DNA from: an uncultured Lachnospiraceae bacterium
GTDB lineage: Bacteria > Bacillota > Clostridia > Lachnospirales > Lachnospiraceae
NCBI GenBank assembly: GCA_910584915.1
Contig: CAJUDM010000003.1
Coordinates: 62,001 to 126,000 of the forward strand
DNA: 64,000 nucleotides
Direction: 5' to 3'
In this document: positions 45,196 to 54,310 of the stretch, in pieces
Numbering within the stretch: the stretch's first letter is position 1
How the letters are laid out: every line of letters starts with the position of its first letter
Translations under genes and position numbers: made by a program
Notes under the pieces: generated by a model
What the model was told of the DNA's origin: nothing
The model's input: the letters and a program-made list of their open reading frames with translations, nothing else
The model's database searches: none

Positions 45196-46071
45196 ATGCT
45201 GTATGGTATTTATAATGCATATTGGACCCATGAATGGTCTGCAAACTATGAATATTATATTCCCAAGGTGAAAAAATTGGGATTTGATATACTTGAGATT
45301 TCCTGCGCGGCGCTGACGAGGCATTATGCTGCAGATGAAAAGATCCGTGATCTAAAAAAATGCGCGGATGACAACGGCATTATCCTTACGGCGGGGTACG
45401 GACCTACAAAGGAGCAGAATCTGTGTTCTTCAGATCCGGAAGTGGTAAAAAAAGCAATGGCGTTTTTTGAGATGCTGCTGCCGAAATTGGAAATGATGGA
45501 TATCAAGGTACTGGGGGGAGGGCTCTATTCCTACTGGCCCTTAGATCCATCGATGCCGATGGATAAGGAGAAAGACACAGAGCGTGCCATCGAGAATATG
45601 CGGAAGCTTTCCAAAGTGGCGGAGGACTGTGATGTGACGCTTGGGATGGAAGTGCTGAACCGTTATGAGGGGTATATGATGAATACCTGTGAGGAAGCAC
45701 TGCGGTTTATTGACGCGGTGGGAAGTTCCCATGTGAAGGTTATGTTAGATACTTTTCATATGAATATCGAGGAGGACAACATGGCGGCGGCTATCCGCCT
45801 GGCGGGCGACAAGCTGGGACACCTGCATCTCGGCGAGCAGAACAGGCGTGTTCCGGGCAAGGGCAGTATGCCCTGGCAGGAGATCGGACAGGCGCTGAGG
45901 GATATCAACTATCAGGGCGCGGCAGTGATGGAGCCCTTTGTGATGACAGGCGGAACAATCGGTTCGGAGATCAGGGTCTGGAGAGATCTGATTCCCGATG
46001 TGACGGAAGAGATACTCGATAAAGAGGCGAAAGGTGCAGTGGAATTTGTCCGCCATGTATTTGGGATGTAA
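45196..46071 (+). CDS. D-psicose (allulose) 3-epimerase-type ketose epimerase
   Basis: 291-residue (beta/alpha)8 sugar epimerase closely resembling Clostridial D-psicose 3-epimerases, which interconvert D-fructose and D-psicose. Metal ligands and catalytic acids are in place: E152 (GMEVLNR), D185 (MLDTFHMN), H211 (LGHLHLGEQN) and E246 (VMEPF), at the same spacing as E150/D183/H209/E244 of the Clostridium cellulolyticum enzyme as I recall it. N-terminal GIYNAYWTHEW is also typical. The start is 45196 (AAGGAA upstream). D-tagatose 3-epimerase activity is the alternative. Confidence 0.9.
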   Translation: MLYGIYNAYWTHEWSANYEYYIPKVKKLGFDILEISCAALTRHYAADEKIRDLKKCADDNGIILTAGYGPTKEQNLCSSDPEVVKKAMAFFEMLLPKLEMMDIKVLGGGLYSYWPLDPSMPMDKEKDTERAIENMRKLSKVAEDCDVTLGMEVLNRYEGYMMNTCEEALRFIDAVGSSHVKVMLDTFHMNIEEDNMAAAIRLAGDKLGHLHLGEQNRRVPGKGSMPWQEIGQALRDINYQGAAVMEPFVMTGGTIGSEIRVWRDLIPDVTEEILDKEAKGAVEFVRHVFGM

Positions 46072-46141
46072 GAAAATTATTCCATGGATCGGGATTAAAA
46101 TGAACCGTGAATAATACATATGAAATAAAAATATGAAGCGC

Positions 46142-46176
46142 TGATACCTGACACTTTTGTGCCAGGTATCATTTTT
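46142..46176 (+). terminator. Intrinsic terminator of the importer operon
   Basis: TGATACCTG (46142-46150) pairs with CAGGTATCA (46163-46171), followed by TTTTT. It lies 70 bases after the epimerase stop. Confidence 0.88.
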
Positions 46177-46287
46177 GACATGAGAAGGTTCACACATTGA
46201 ATGCCCGTTGGTCTTGCGGGCAAAAAGGATAAAGGATAGATGGCCTCATGAATGGATTATTTCGTGTTGGAGAAAGAGAGGTTTGGC

Positions 46288-46317
46288 TTGATGCGGCGGA
46301 GACTTTCGTGCTAAAAT
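46288..46317 (+). promoter_or_regulatory. Promoter upstream of the Gfo/Idh genes
   Basis: TTGATG (46288-46293), an 18-base spacer and TAAAAT (46312-46317). Transcription would start near 46324. The 46177-46287 stretch before it shows only a TGCCCG/CGGGCA hairpin near 46200-46225. Confidence 0.55.
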
Positions 46318-46323
46318 AGATAA

Positions 46324-46441
46324 CAAATGGAAGATGAAGCGGACAGTGTAGAAAGTTGTTTACAGAAGTATTGTGGTCAATTGCCTAAAGACAGGCTTTC
46401 AGGCTGTAGACAAAGTCCGGTGAAAACCGGACTTTTCTGTA
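46324..46441 (+). ncRNA. Candidate leader RNA or small RNA with terminator
   Basis: A transcript from the promoter at 46288-46317 would end at a good intrinsic terminator: AAAGTCCGG (46412-46420) with CCGGACTTT (46427-46435) and a short T-run. A second hairpin (ACAG/CTGT near 46391-46407) precedes it. The 118-nt unit ends about 60 bases before the Gfo/Idh start, so it is either an attenuated leader or a separate small RNA. I do not recognise a known riboswitch consensus in it. Confidence 0.45.
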
Positions 46442-46499
46442 TTTATAACCGTTTTTATGATAGAGGAGCAAAAGAAAACAGATGAAAAAGGAGGAGCAT

Positions 46500-47489
46500 A
46501 TGAAACAGATCAAACTTGGCACGATCGGCTCAGGAGCCATTGTTCAGTCTATTCTGGACGGTGTGCAGGTGACGGACGGCATTTCTCTGGAGGCTGTCTA
46601 TTCAAGGACAGAGGAAAAGGGCAGGGAGCTGGCGGAAAAGTATGGTGCGGGGAAGGCGTACACCGATCTGGAGGCATTTTTGTGCGATGGGGAGGTAGAC
46701 TATATCTATGTGGCATCCCCCAATAATCTGCACTATGAGCAGGTGAAGGCAGCGCTCCTGCATGGGAAGAATGTGATCTGCGAAAAACCCATGTGTCCCC
46801 GGAAAGAGCAGGTGGATGAGCTGATCGCCCTGGCGGATGAGAGGGGGCTTGTGCTGGTGGATGCGACGCCCACAGCCTTTCTGCCGAATCTGGATATTAT
46901 AAAGGAGAAGCTTCCTGAGGTCGGGAGGATCCGTCTTGTTATGTCCTCCTACAGTCAGTATTCCAGCAGATACGATAAGCTCCTCGCGGGGGAGGTGACA
47001 AATGTGTTCAGCCCGGACTTTGCGGGAGGATGCCTGCAGGATATCGGCTACTATAACGTGTATCTGAATGTGGCTCTGTTTGGAAAGCCGGAGAAAGCCG
47101 TGTATTTTCCGAATATCTGCAGCACCGGCGTGGACACTTCGGGCATCGCGGTCTTCAGGTATGCCGACTTTGTCAGTGAATGTGCGGGGGCGAAGGACAC
47201 CTGGGGAGAGAATTGTGTCCAGATCGAGGGCGAAAAGGGGTATCTCTATGTGGAGGGAGGACCGAACGGATTAAACAGTGTCCGGCTCTGCACGAAGGAG
47301 GGGGAGTCATCCTATGATCTGCAGGAAAATCCGGACAGGTGGTTTTACGAGGTGCAGAATATGACAAAGCTTCTGATAAATGAGGACTATGAGACGATCC
47401 GGAGAGGACTGGAGATCACCCGCGATGTGATCGGGATCATGGAGGCGATGCGGAAGGAGGCGGGGATCGTTTTTCCCGGGGAGGCGTAA
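46500..47489 (+). CDS. Gfo/Idh/MocA family oxidoreductase (first)
   Basis: 329-residue NAD(P)-dependent sugar or inositol dehydrogenase-like enzyme. N-terminal Rossmann motif LGTIGSGAIVQSIL, the conserved CEKPMCPRKEQ (catalytic EKP Lys) and a C-terminal beta-sheet domain. The start at 46500 has AAAGGAGG five bases upstream. Paired with a second, divergent family member 78 bases downstream. Such pairs often oxidise and then reduce a sugar at neighbouring carbons to change its stereochemistry; here that could feed the rare-sugar pathway. Confidence 0.9.
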   Translation: MKQIKLGTIGSGAIVQSILDGVQVTDGISLEAVYSRTEEKGRELAEKYGAGKAYTDLEAFLCDGEVDYIYVASPNNLHYEQVKAALLHGKNVICEKPMCPRKEQVDELIALADERGLVLVDATPTAFLPNLDIIKEKLPEVGRIRLVMSSYSQYSSRYDKLLAGEVTNVFSPDFAGGCLQDIGYYNVYLNVALFGKPEKAVYFPNICSTGVDTSGIAVFRYADFVSECAGAKDTWGENCVQIEGEKGYLYVEGGPNGLNSVRLCTKEGESSYDLQENPDRWFYEVQNMTKLLINEDYETIRRGLEITRDVIGIMEAMRKEAGIVFPGEA

Positions 47490-47567
47490 ACGCCGGTCCC
47501 CGCTGTCCACGCAGAAGGTTGCATACATACATGAAGGATAAAGAATAGAAGATAAAAGGAGAGGGAA

Positions 47568-48593
47568 ATGCTTACGATTGCTTACATCGGGTTTGGCGTC
47601 AGCGCAAGAGAATATCATATCCCCTATGTGGAAAACAGGGAGGATATCAAAGTAAAATATGTATACCGCCGGGAGGAGGATATCGCACAGAATGCGGCGT
47701 ATGAGGCGTTTTATCCGGAGATCATTTTCACGGCGGATCTGGATCAGGTGCTTGGTGACGGCGAGGTGGACCTGATAGTGGTTTGCTCGCCGGACGCTTT
47801 CCATGTTCCCTACGCAAAGCAGATACTGAACGCCGGAAAACACGCGCTGATCGAAAAGCCTTTCGCACCGACGGCGCAGGAGGCGCGGGAGGTTTTTGCG
47901 CTGGCAAAGGAAAAAGGGCTTATCTGCATGCCGAATCAGAACAGGCGGTTTGACGCGGATGTGCTCGCCGTGAAGGAAGTGCTTGAGAGCGGGAAGCTGG
48001 GAGAAATGGTAAAATTTGAGAGCCATTACGACTATTTCAGGGAGAATGGCTGGTACGACTATTTCGGCACGCTGTACAATCTCGCGGTACATACTATCGA
48101 CCAGGTGATCAGTATGTTCGGGATGCCGGATAAAACACATTTTGATGTGCGCAGCATCCATCATCCGGGCAGGGCGGACGATTACTATGACTTGGAATTT
48201 TATTACGGTAACGCCAAGGCGACGGTCAATACCAGTATGTGCGTGATGATCGATTATCCCAGGTTTACGGTGCATGGGACGAGAGGAAGCCTTACGCTGC
48301 CGCCGGTAGTGCACAATTCGGGAAAGAAGAAAGTGGTGGGACGTCACACCATAAATACAGCGCCTGCACCCAGGGACAGATGGGGCACTCTCGTCTATAT
48401 GGATGAAAACGGGGAGAAGAGGGAGGAGAAGGTGCCGGTTGGATGTGCGCATTATGAGCGGATCTACGACAATCTGGCGGCGGCGATCGAACAGGGCGCG
48501 GGGAAGTGCATAAAGGATGAGGAAGTCATCCGGGTGCTGGAGGTTTTGGAGGAGGCGACGGAGGTTGCGAGATCTCACGGCAGCCTGGCTTAA
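47568..48593 (+). CDS. Gfo/Idh/MocA family oxidoreductase (second)
   Basis: 341-residue oxidoreductase of the same superfamily. Rossmann motif IAYIGFGVSAREYH, conserved ALIEKPFAPTAQEA with catalytic Lys, and a substrate-side NQNRRFDADVLA segment as in scyllo-inositol dehydrogenase-like members. Only distantly similar to the preceding gene, so not a recent duplicate. AGGAGAGGG precedes the start. Substrate unknown. Confidence 0.9.
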   Translation: MLTIAYIGFGVSAREYHIPYVENREDIKVKYVYRREEDIAQNAAYEAFYPEIIFTADLDQVLGDGEVDLIVVCSPDAFHVPYAKQILNAGKHALIEKPFAPTAQEAREVFALAKEKGLICMPNQNRRFDADVLAVKEVLESGKLGEMVKFESHYDYFRENGWYDYFGTLYNLAVHTIDQVISMFGMPDKTHFDVRSIHHPGRADDYYDLEFYYGNAKATVNTSMCVMIDYPRFTVHGTRGSLTLPPVVHNSGKKKVVGRHTINTAPAPRDRWGTLVYMDENGEKREEKVPVGCAHYERIYDNLAAAIEQGAGKCIKDEEVIRVLEVLEEATEVARSHGSLA

Positions 48594-48732
48594 AGATGGT
48601 TGGATATCCGGCTGCAGGCGGAAGTGAAAGGATTCTGGATCAATGTCATTTTGTTAAGTCCCTCACGGTGTTAGGTATCTTTAATTAAATAACATTGGTT
48701 CTATATTTGTATAACAGGAGGCACGAACCGGT

Positions 48733-49677
48733 ATGCAGGAAAACTATGTGGCAGGAATCGATATAGGAGGCACGCATTTCAGGATCGGCGCCGTGGATGC
48801 GGACTGTCTGGTACATGCTTTCCGAAAGGTAAAGGCGGCGGAGATATTCCTTTCCGGGAATCCTCTGGAAGACCTGAAGGGTTATCTGGGGGCGTATCTG
48901 GAAGAAGAGGGATTGACCAAAAAAGTCAAAGCTTTTTCCATCGGTTTCCCGGCGACATTAAACAGGGAGCGCACGGTGGTGCTGCAGGCGCCCAATGTGA
49001 GTTATATGGAAAATCTGCCGGTGGTGGAGCATCTGCGTGAATATTTTGGAATCCCTGTCTTTATCGACAGGGATGTCTGTATGACGCTGTGCTATGATCT
49101 GCGGCGGCTCGGCATTTCAAAGGAGGGCATTCTGATAGGCTGTTACTTCGGCACAGGGATCGGCAATGTGATCTGTATCGATGGAAAGCCGCTGATCGGG
49201 AAAGACGGCGTCGCCGGGGAACTGGGGCATATTCCGGTGCCGGACAGCCGGGAAGCCTGCGGCTGCGGCAATGTCGGCTGCATGGAGAATATTGCGGGCG
49301 GAAAGTATCTGGCGAGACTGTGCCGGGAAACCTATACGGATACGCGGATCGAGGACATTTTTGTAAAACACGGCGGCGAGAGGCTGCTGCGGGATTTTGT
49401 GGACAGGATGGCGATAGCGGTGGCGACGGAAGTGAATATTTTAAACCCTGATCATATCCTGGTAGGGGGCGGCGTCCCGAATATGAAGGGCTTTCCGTTA
49501 AGCCTTTTTGAGGAGCTGATCCGCAGGCATACCAGGAAGCCTTATCCTGAGCGGGCTCTGAGGCTGCATTTTGTGAAAGATGACAATATGAAGAGTGTGA
49601 TCGGTGCGGGAATCTGGGGAATGGAGCAGATGGTAACAGTTGGCAACAGTTGTACGGTGATTGCCCCTGCATATTGA
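48733..49677 (+). CDS. ROK-family sugar kinase, AlsK-like
   Basis: 314-residue ROK kinase. ATP motif GIDIGGTHFRIGAVD (8-22), FGTGIGNVICIDG, VAGELGHIPV with the Zn-binding ACGCGNVGCMEN. Over its whole length it resembles E. coli D-allose kinase AlsK more than glucokinase, for example in IDRDVCMTLCYDLRRL and NILNPDHILVGGGVPNM. This supports D-allose or a close relative as the sugar of the locus. The comparison is from memory. Ribosome site AGGAGG; 48594-48732 upstream holds no clear promoter. Confidence 0.87.
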   Translation: MQENYVAGIDIGGTHFRIGAVDADCLVHAFRKVKAAEIFLSGNPLEDLKGYLGAYLEEEGLTKKVKAFSIGFPATLNRERTVVLQAPNVSYMENLPVVEHLREYFGIPVFIDRDVCMTLCYDLRRLGISKEGILIGCYFGTGIGNVICIDGKPLIGKDGVAGELGHIPVPDSREACGCGNVGCMENIAGGKYLARLCRETYTDTRIEDIFVKHGGERLLRDFVDRMAIAVATEVNILNPDHILVGGGVPNMKGFPLSLFEELIRRHTRKPYPERALRLHFVKDDNMKSVIGAGIWGMEQMVTVGNSCTVIAPAY

Positions 49678-49741
49678 CGTTTGCGGGAAGGGAATATATA
49701 CTATATCTGTTGAGTCGGAAGCCGTTAAGGGAGTTTTCAGA

Positions 49742-51271
49742 ATGCTATTTAACACAGTTCAGTATATATTATTTTTACCGTTTGTTGTTTTGCTTTATTA
49801 TATGCTGCCGACGAAGGCGCGTCCGGCCTGGCTGCTCGGAGTGAGTTATTATTTCTATATGCAGTGGGACGCAGGATATGCGGTACTTTTGTTTTCCTGC
49901 ACGCTGATCACCTATGCGGGCGGGCTGTTTCTGGAACGTTTAAGGGGCGGGCAGGAAAGCCGGGGAGGCGGCGGGAATGATCAGAGGAGGAACAGCAGAA
50001 AGAGGAAGTTTTGCTTTGCGGTATGCCTGTTGTTAAACCTGGGCATTCTGGCATTCTTTAAGTATGCCGCTTTTGGCATTTCTCTATGGAACCAGATCAT
50101 GTCTTTTTTCCATGTCAGTGCGATTCCGTGGAATATGAATATCATACTGCCGGTGGGGATATCCTTCTATACATTGCAGGCGCTGGGCTACCTGATCGAT
50201 GTATACAGAGGGGATATCTATGCGGAGAAAAATTTTATCCATTACGCATTGTTTGTATCCTTTTTTCCTCAACTGGTGGCGGGACCGATCGAACGGTCGA
50301 AAAATTTGCTGGTGCAGCTGCATAAACCGCATGGCTTTGCGTACGGAAATATGCGGAGGGGGCTGCTCCTTATCCTGTACGGCCTTTTTTTGAAGATGGT
50401 GATCGCGGACAGGGCGGCGATCCTTGTGGATAAAGTATACGGAAATCCCGCGGAATACCCGGGGGTTTATATCATCGTGGCGACTGTCTTTTTTTCCATA
50501 CAGATCTACTGTGATTTTTACGGTTATTCCACCATTGCAAGAGGTTCCGCGCTGCTGATGGGGATCCGTCTGATGGACAACTTTGACGCGCCGTATTTTT
50601 CGAGGAGTGTGCGGGAATTCTGGCGCAGGTGGCATATTTCACTCTCGGGGTGGTTCCGCGATTATCTCTATATTCCGCTGGGAGGCAATAAAAAGGGCGG
50701 CCTGCGCAAAGAGGGCAACCGCATGATCGTGTTTGCGGTGAGCGGCCTCTGGCATGGGGCTTCTCTGAGTTTTGTATTCTGGGGTGTATTAAACGGGATC
50801 TATCAGGCGGCGGAGGATCTGGCAGGGCTGCTGAGAGAAAAATTTTCAGGGGCTGACGGGCAGAAAAGCCCCGGCAGAGCGGCCTGTTTCAGCAAAAGGC
50901 TGTTTCAGACAGTGTTTACTTTCACGCTCATCACTTTTGCGTGGCTGTTTTTCAGGGCCGGCAGCGTGGAGGACTCCGTGGAGATCCTCAGAAATATGGG
51001 AGATTTGAGCAACTGGCTGATCCTTCTGGACGGTTCGCTCTATGAACTTGGGGTGGGAAGGCATTATATGGGTGTTTTGCTGTTGTCCGTACTGGTGCTT
51101 TTTCTGGTGGATCATCAGAAATATAAAGGGCGGGATGTGGCAGGCATGTTTTTGAAGCAGAGCTGGTGGTTCCGCACGGCTGCCATCATGGGGATGATGT
51201 ATGTGATCCTTTTATACGGGATCTACGGTAAGATATATGATATAAAGCAGTTCATCTATTTTCAGTTTTAG
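49742..51271 (+). CDS. MBOAT-family O-acyltransferase (DltB/AlgI-like)
   Basis: 509-residue membrane acyltransferase with about ten helices. Motifs: WDAGYAVLLFSC, FPQLVAGPIERSKNLL, YGYSTIARGSALLMGIRL, WRRWHISLSGWFRDY and the catalytic His in SGLWHGAS. AlgI/DltB-type members pass an acyl group, usually acetyl, across the membrane to a surface polysaccharide. The next gene encodes the expected extracellular SGNH partner. No dltA or dltC lies nearby, so D-alanylation is less likely than O-acetylation. Confidence 0.92.
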   Translation: MLFNTVQYILFLPFVVLLYYMLPTKARPAWLLGVSYYFYMQWDAGYAVLLFSCTLITYAGGLFLERLRGGQESRGGGGNDQRRNSRKRKFCFAVCLLLNLGILAFFKYAAFGISLWNQIMSFFHVSAIPWNMNIILPVGISFYTLQALGYLIDVYRGDIYAEKNFIHYALFVSFFPQLVAGPIERSKNLLVQLHKPHGFAYGNMRRGLLLILYGLFLKMVIADRAAILVDKVYGNPAEYPGVYIIVATVFFSIQIYCDFYGYSTIARGSALLMGIRLMDNFDAPYFSRSVREFWRRWHISLSGWFRDYLYIPLGGNKKGGLRKEGNRMIVFAVSGLWHGASLSFVFWGVLNGIYQAAEDLAGLLREKFSGADGQKSPGRAACFSKRLFQTVFTFTLITFAWLFFRAGSVEDSVEILRNMGDLSNWLILLDGSLYELGVGRHYMGVLLLSVLVLFLVDHQKYKGRDVAGMFLKQSWWFRTAAIMGMMYVILLYGIYGKIYDIKQFIYFQF

Positions 51272-51314
51272 CTGGAAACAGATTGTAACGGGAAGAGATG
51301 AGGTTTGCTGCCGG

Positions 51315-52661
51315 ATGAAAGAAATAAAGGGGATCGCAAAGACTGTGACGGGAGTCATAGCGGGGATTTTTGTATTTTGCATGATCACAAAAGGATTGAA
51401 TTATATTTATGTGCCCGATTCGGAATGGGAGCGTATTGTCATGCATCATTTTTATGATGACAGGGGGAAGATCGATAATCTGTTTCTGGGTTCCTCCCAC
51501 CTGCACAATGATATCGATCCTTTTTTGCTGGATGAGTTGAACGGGCAGTATAATTTTAACCTGGCGACGCCTGCACAGCTGATGAACGGGACTTATTATC
51601 TTCTGAAAGAGGCGGATAAGACAAATGATCTGTCGCATGTCTATATAGAGATGTACTATTATTATCATGTGGAGCGGGAGGACGGTACGGAACCGATCGC
51701 GGCGGAGCCTTTCAGGAACTGGCAGGTTACGGACTATATGAAATTTTCGCCCAACAAGCTGGCGTATATGTCCTCCATCACGGATGCGGAAGAGTATCCG
51801 GGTATTTTGTTCCCGTTCAGCAGATACCGGTCGGAACTTGACAATTGGGACCATATCAGGGCGACGATGGAAAACAAAAAGGGGGAGGATTATGTTCACT
51901 TCATGTCTTCCCATGTGTTTGAGGATGGAAACGGGTATGAGGAGTGCAGGGGAAAGGGATACCGGTATTCTACGCGGATACTGCCGGACCAGAACAGGCT
52001 GTGGTATCAGGGATGCATATTGACGGAAAAACCTGTGGCGGAGACGAGTGAATATTATCTCCGCAAAGTGATCGGCTATTGTCGGAAGAAGGATATCCCT
52101 GTCACGCTGTTTGTATCTCCCATGTATATGCTGCAGCCTGTCAGCACGGAAAATTATGACAACTATGTCAGTCAGGTGCGGGAGATCGCAGCGGAATACG
52201 ATGTGGATTTCTATGATTTCAATCTTGCAAAGGCGGAGTATTTTCCGATACAGCAGACAGAGTATTATATGGATGTGGAGCATCTGAACGCGGACGGCTC
52301 CCGGCTGTTTACGGATTTCTTCTGGCGGATCGTCTCCGCCGGCAGAGAGGAGACTGAGAAATATTTTTTTGATACCTACAGGGAAAAGCTGGAGAGTGAA
52401 GACGGGGAACTGTACGGGATCTATTACAGGGAGGACGATCAGGGGAAGCATATGCATATCGCGTCAAACAGGGAGGCGGGGATGGAGTACAAAATAGTGA
52501 TGACGCCCACAGAGCCTGCGGATAAAGGAGAATACCTGGTGCAGGATTTCAGTGAAAATAAAGAGTTTACAGTGGACGGCGGGGAGCACGGGATCTGTAC
52601 GGTAACCTGCAGGGAAGGGAATCCGCTCAATGAGGTACAGATGATGCAGATAGAATATTAG
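51315..52661 (+). CDS. SGNH-fold (DltD/AlgX-like) surface acyltransferase partner
   Basis: 448-residue protein with one N-terminal membrane helix (about 8-28) and an extracellular SGNH-like domain: nucleophile Ser in FLGSSHLHNDID and catalytic Asp/His in DVEHLNADGSRLF near residue 315. The C-terminal 110 residues (YGIYYREDDQ onward) are beta-rich and not recognised. It follows the MBOAT gene after 43 bases. Together they should O-acylate an exported polymer; the polymer is unknown. Confidence 0.82.
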   Translation: MKEIKGIAKTVTGVIAGIFVFCMITKGLNYIYVPDSEWERIVMHHFYDDRGKIDNLFLGSSHLHNDIDPFLLDELNGQYNFNLATPAQLMNGTYYLLKEADKTNDLSHVYIEMYYYYHVEREDGTEPIAAEPFRNWQVTDYMKFSPNKLAYMSSITDAEEYPGILFPFSRYRSELDNWDHIRATMENKKGEDYVHFMSSHVFEDGNGYEECRGKGYRYSTRILPDQNRLWYQGCILTEKPVAETSEYYLRKVIGYCRKKDIPVTLFVSPMYMLQPVSTENYDNYVSQVREIAAEYDVDFYDFNLAKAEYFPIQQTEYYMDVEHLNADGSRLFTDFFWRIVSAGREETEKYFFDTYREKLESEDGELYGIYYREDDQGKHMHIASNREAGMEYKIVMTPTEPADKGEYLVQDFSENKEFTVDGGEHGICTVTCREGNPLNEVQMMQIEY

Positions 52662-52699
52662 CAACAGCCGGACAGCACGGCTGAACTGTTACAAAACAC

Positions 52700-52727
52700 T
52701 TGCTTTTTGAGAGAAGTATGGTAAGAT
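52700..52727 (+). promoter_or_regulatory. Promoter of the peptide-type ABC operon
   Basis: TTGCTT (52700-52705), a 16-base spacer, TAAGAT (52722-52727), 55 bases before the binding-protein start. Confidence 0.5.
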
Positions 52728-52782
52728 AAAGCTTGAAAATTTCATATATAAATGATTCAAATAGGAAAGGAAGGAAGACACA

Positions 52783-54309
52783 ATGAAACAGAAGATGTTA
52801 AAGAACATCCTTTCAGTGGTTGTGTTGGCAGCACTCACTATTGCACTGGGCGGATGCGCAGGCGGTAAGGCAGGTGACGGTTCTTCTTTGGATTCCGGCA
52901 TTGTGATCGGTATACCTCAGGATATTGAGGACAGTCTTGACCCCCATGAGGCGGTGGCGGCAGGAACAAAAGAGGTATTGTTCAACATGTATGAAGGGCT
53001 GTTAAAGCCTGACAGTGAAGGGAATCTGAATCCTGCTCTGGCCGGTGAATATTCGATCTCGGAGGATGGAAAAACCTACACATTCAAGCTCAGAGAGGGC
53101 GTTCTGTTCCACGACGGGACAGCGGTGACGGCGGGAGACGTAAAGTATTCGATCGAAAAATGTGCCGATGCCGGCAACGGGGATGCCCTGAATCTGGCAG
53201 CGGCATTTTCCAATATCAAAGAATTGAATACACCGGATGATAAGACAGTGGAGATCGTACTGAAGGAGAAAGATACAGACTTTCTGAGTTATATGACAGT
53301 GGCGGTGATCCCGGAGGCGAATAAAGAGCCAAGGACGGATCCGATCGGCACAGGCCCCTATAAGTTTGTGTCCCGCTCTCCGCAGGAGAGCATTGTGATG
53401 GAAAAGTTTGAACAGTACTGGGGCGAGCCCGCCCATATTCAGAATGTGACGTTCAAGATATCGCCTGTGGATACGGCGGTGATGGATCTGGAGGGCGGCT
53501 CCATCGATATGTACGCCCGGATCTCCTCCGCGCAGGCGGCGCAGCTGGGCGACAACTTCAATATAGAAGAGGGCACCATGAACCTGGTGCAGGCGATGTA
53601 CTTAAACCATGACTGTGAGTACTTTAGGGATAAGAGAGTCAGACAGGCGCTCTGCTACGGGATCGATGAACAGGGTATCCTGGATCTGACATCGGAGGGA
53701 AAAGGAACCGTGATCGGAAGCAGCATGTTCCCGGCGTTCGGCAAATATTATATGGACGAGCTGAAGGACACCTACCCCCGCGATGTGGAGAGGGCGAAGG
53801 AGCTGCTTGCGGAGGCTGGGTATCCCGACGGATTTTCGTTCACCGTAAAAGTGCCCTCGAATTATCAGCCTCATATCGATACGGCGCAGGTGCTGGCGGA
53901 GCAGTTGAAGGAGATCGGCGTGACGGCGGATATCGAACTGATCGAGTGGGACAGCTGGCTCAGCGATGTCTACACTGACAGGAATTATGAGGCGACGGTA
54001 GTGGGCGTGGATGCGGCAAGCCTGACGGCGCGGGCTCTGCTCGAGCGTTTTGATTCGGAAGCGGGCAATAACTTTATTAATTATAAGAACGCGGAGTACG
54101 ACGCGGCTTTTGAGAGCGCCGTGAATACGACGGATGACGGGGAGCAGACAAAGTTCTATAAGGAATGTGAGAAGATCCTGGCGGAGGATGCGGCGAATGT
54201 ATATATCCAGGATATGGCATCTTTTGTGGCACTGAATAAGAGATATGCGGGCTATGAGTTCTATCCGCTGTATGTGCAGGATGTGGCAAAGCTGTATATT
54301 TTGGAGTGA
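52783..54309 (+). CDS. Peptide/nickel-type ABC substrate-binding lipoprotein
   Basis: 508-residue family-5 solute-binding protein (DppA/OppA/NikA type). Signal peptide with lipobox LGGC, then QDIEDSLDPHEAVAAGTKEV, YTFKLREGVLFHDGTAVTAG and VRQALCYGIDEQGI, all typical of the family. Lipid-anchored outside the cell. The ligand (dipeptide, metal chelate, glycoside or other) cannot be read from the sequence. First gene of a complete five-gene importer. Confidence 0.93.
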   Translation: MKQKMLKNILSVVVLAALTIALGGCAGGKAGDGSSLDSGIVIGIPQDIEDSLDPHEAVAAGTKEVLFNMYEGLLKPDSEGNLNPALAGEYSISEDGKTYTFKLREGVLFHDGTAVTAGDVKYSIEKCADAGNGDALNLAAAFSNIKELNTPDDKTVEIVLKEKDTDFLSYMTVAVIPEANKEPRTDPIGTGPYKFVSRSPQESIVMEKFEQYWGEPAHIQNVTFKISPVDTAVMDLEGGSIDMYARISSAQAAQLGDNFNIEEGTMNLVQAMYLNHDCEYFRDKRVRQALCYGIDEQGILDLTSEGKGTVIGSSMFPAFGKYYMDELKDTYPRDVERAKELLAEAGYPDGFSFTVKVPSNYQPHIDTAQVLAEQLKEIGVTADIELIEWDSWLSDVYTDRNYEATVVGVDAASLTARALLERFDSEAGNNFINYKNAEYDAAFESAVNTTDDGEQTKFYKECEKILAEDAANVYIQDMASFVALNKRYAGYEFYPLYVQDVAKLYILE

Positions 54310-54310
54310 A

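Noticed and set aside
45196..46071. Allulose-6-phosphate 3-epimerase (AlsE, ribulose-phosphate epimerase fold)
   Set aside because: The sequence matches the free-sugar psicose/tagatose 3-epimerase family instead, including the spacing of its four catalytic/metal residues.
47307..48578. Antisense open frame of over 400 codons opposite the second Gfo/Idh gene
   Set aside because: Composition of a shadow frame; the sense protein has clear family motifs.
51252..52457. Antisense open frame of about 400 codons opposite the SGNH gene
   Set aside because: No domain, no ribosome site; sense gene supported by SGNH motifs.
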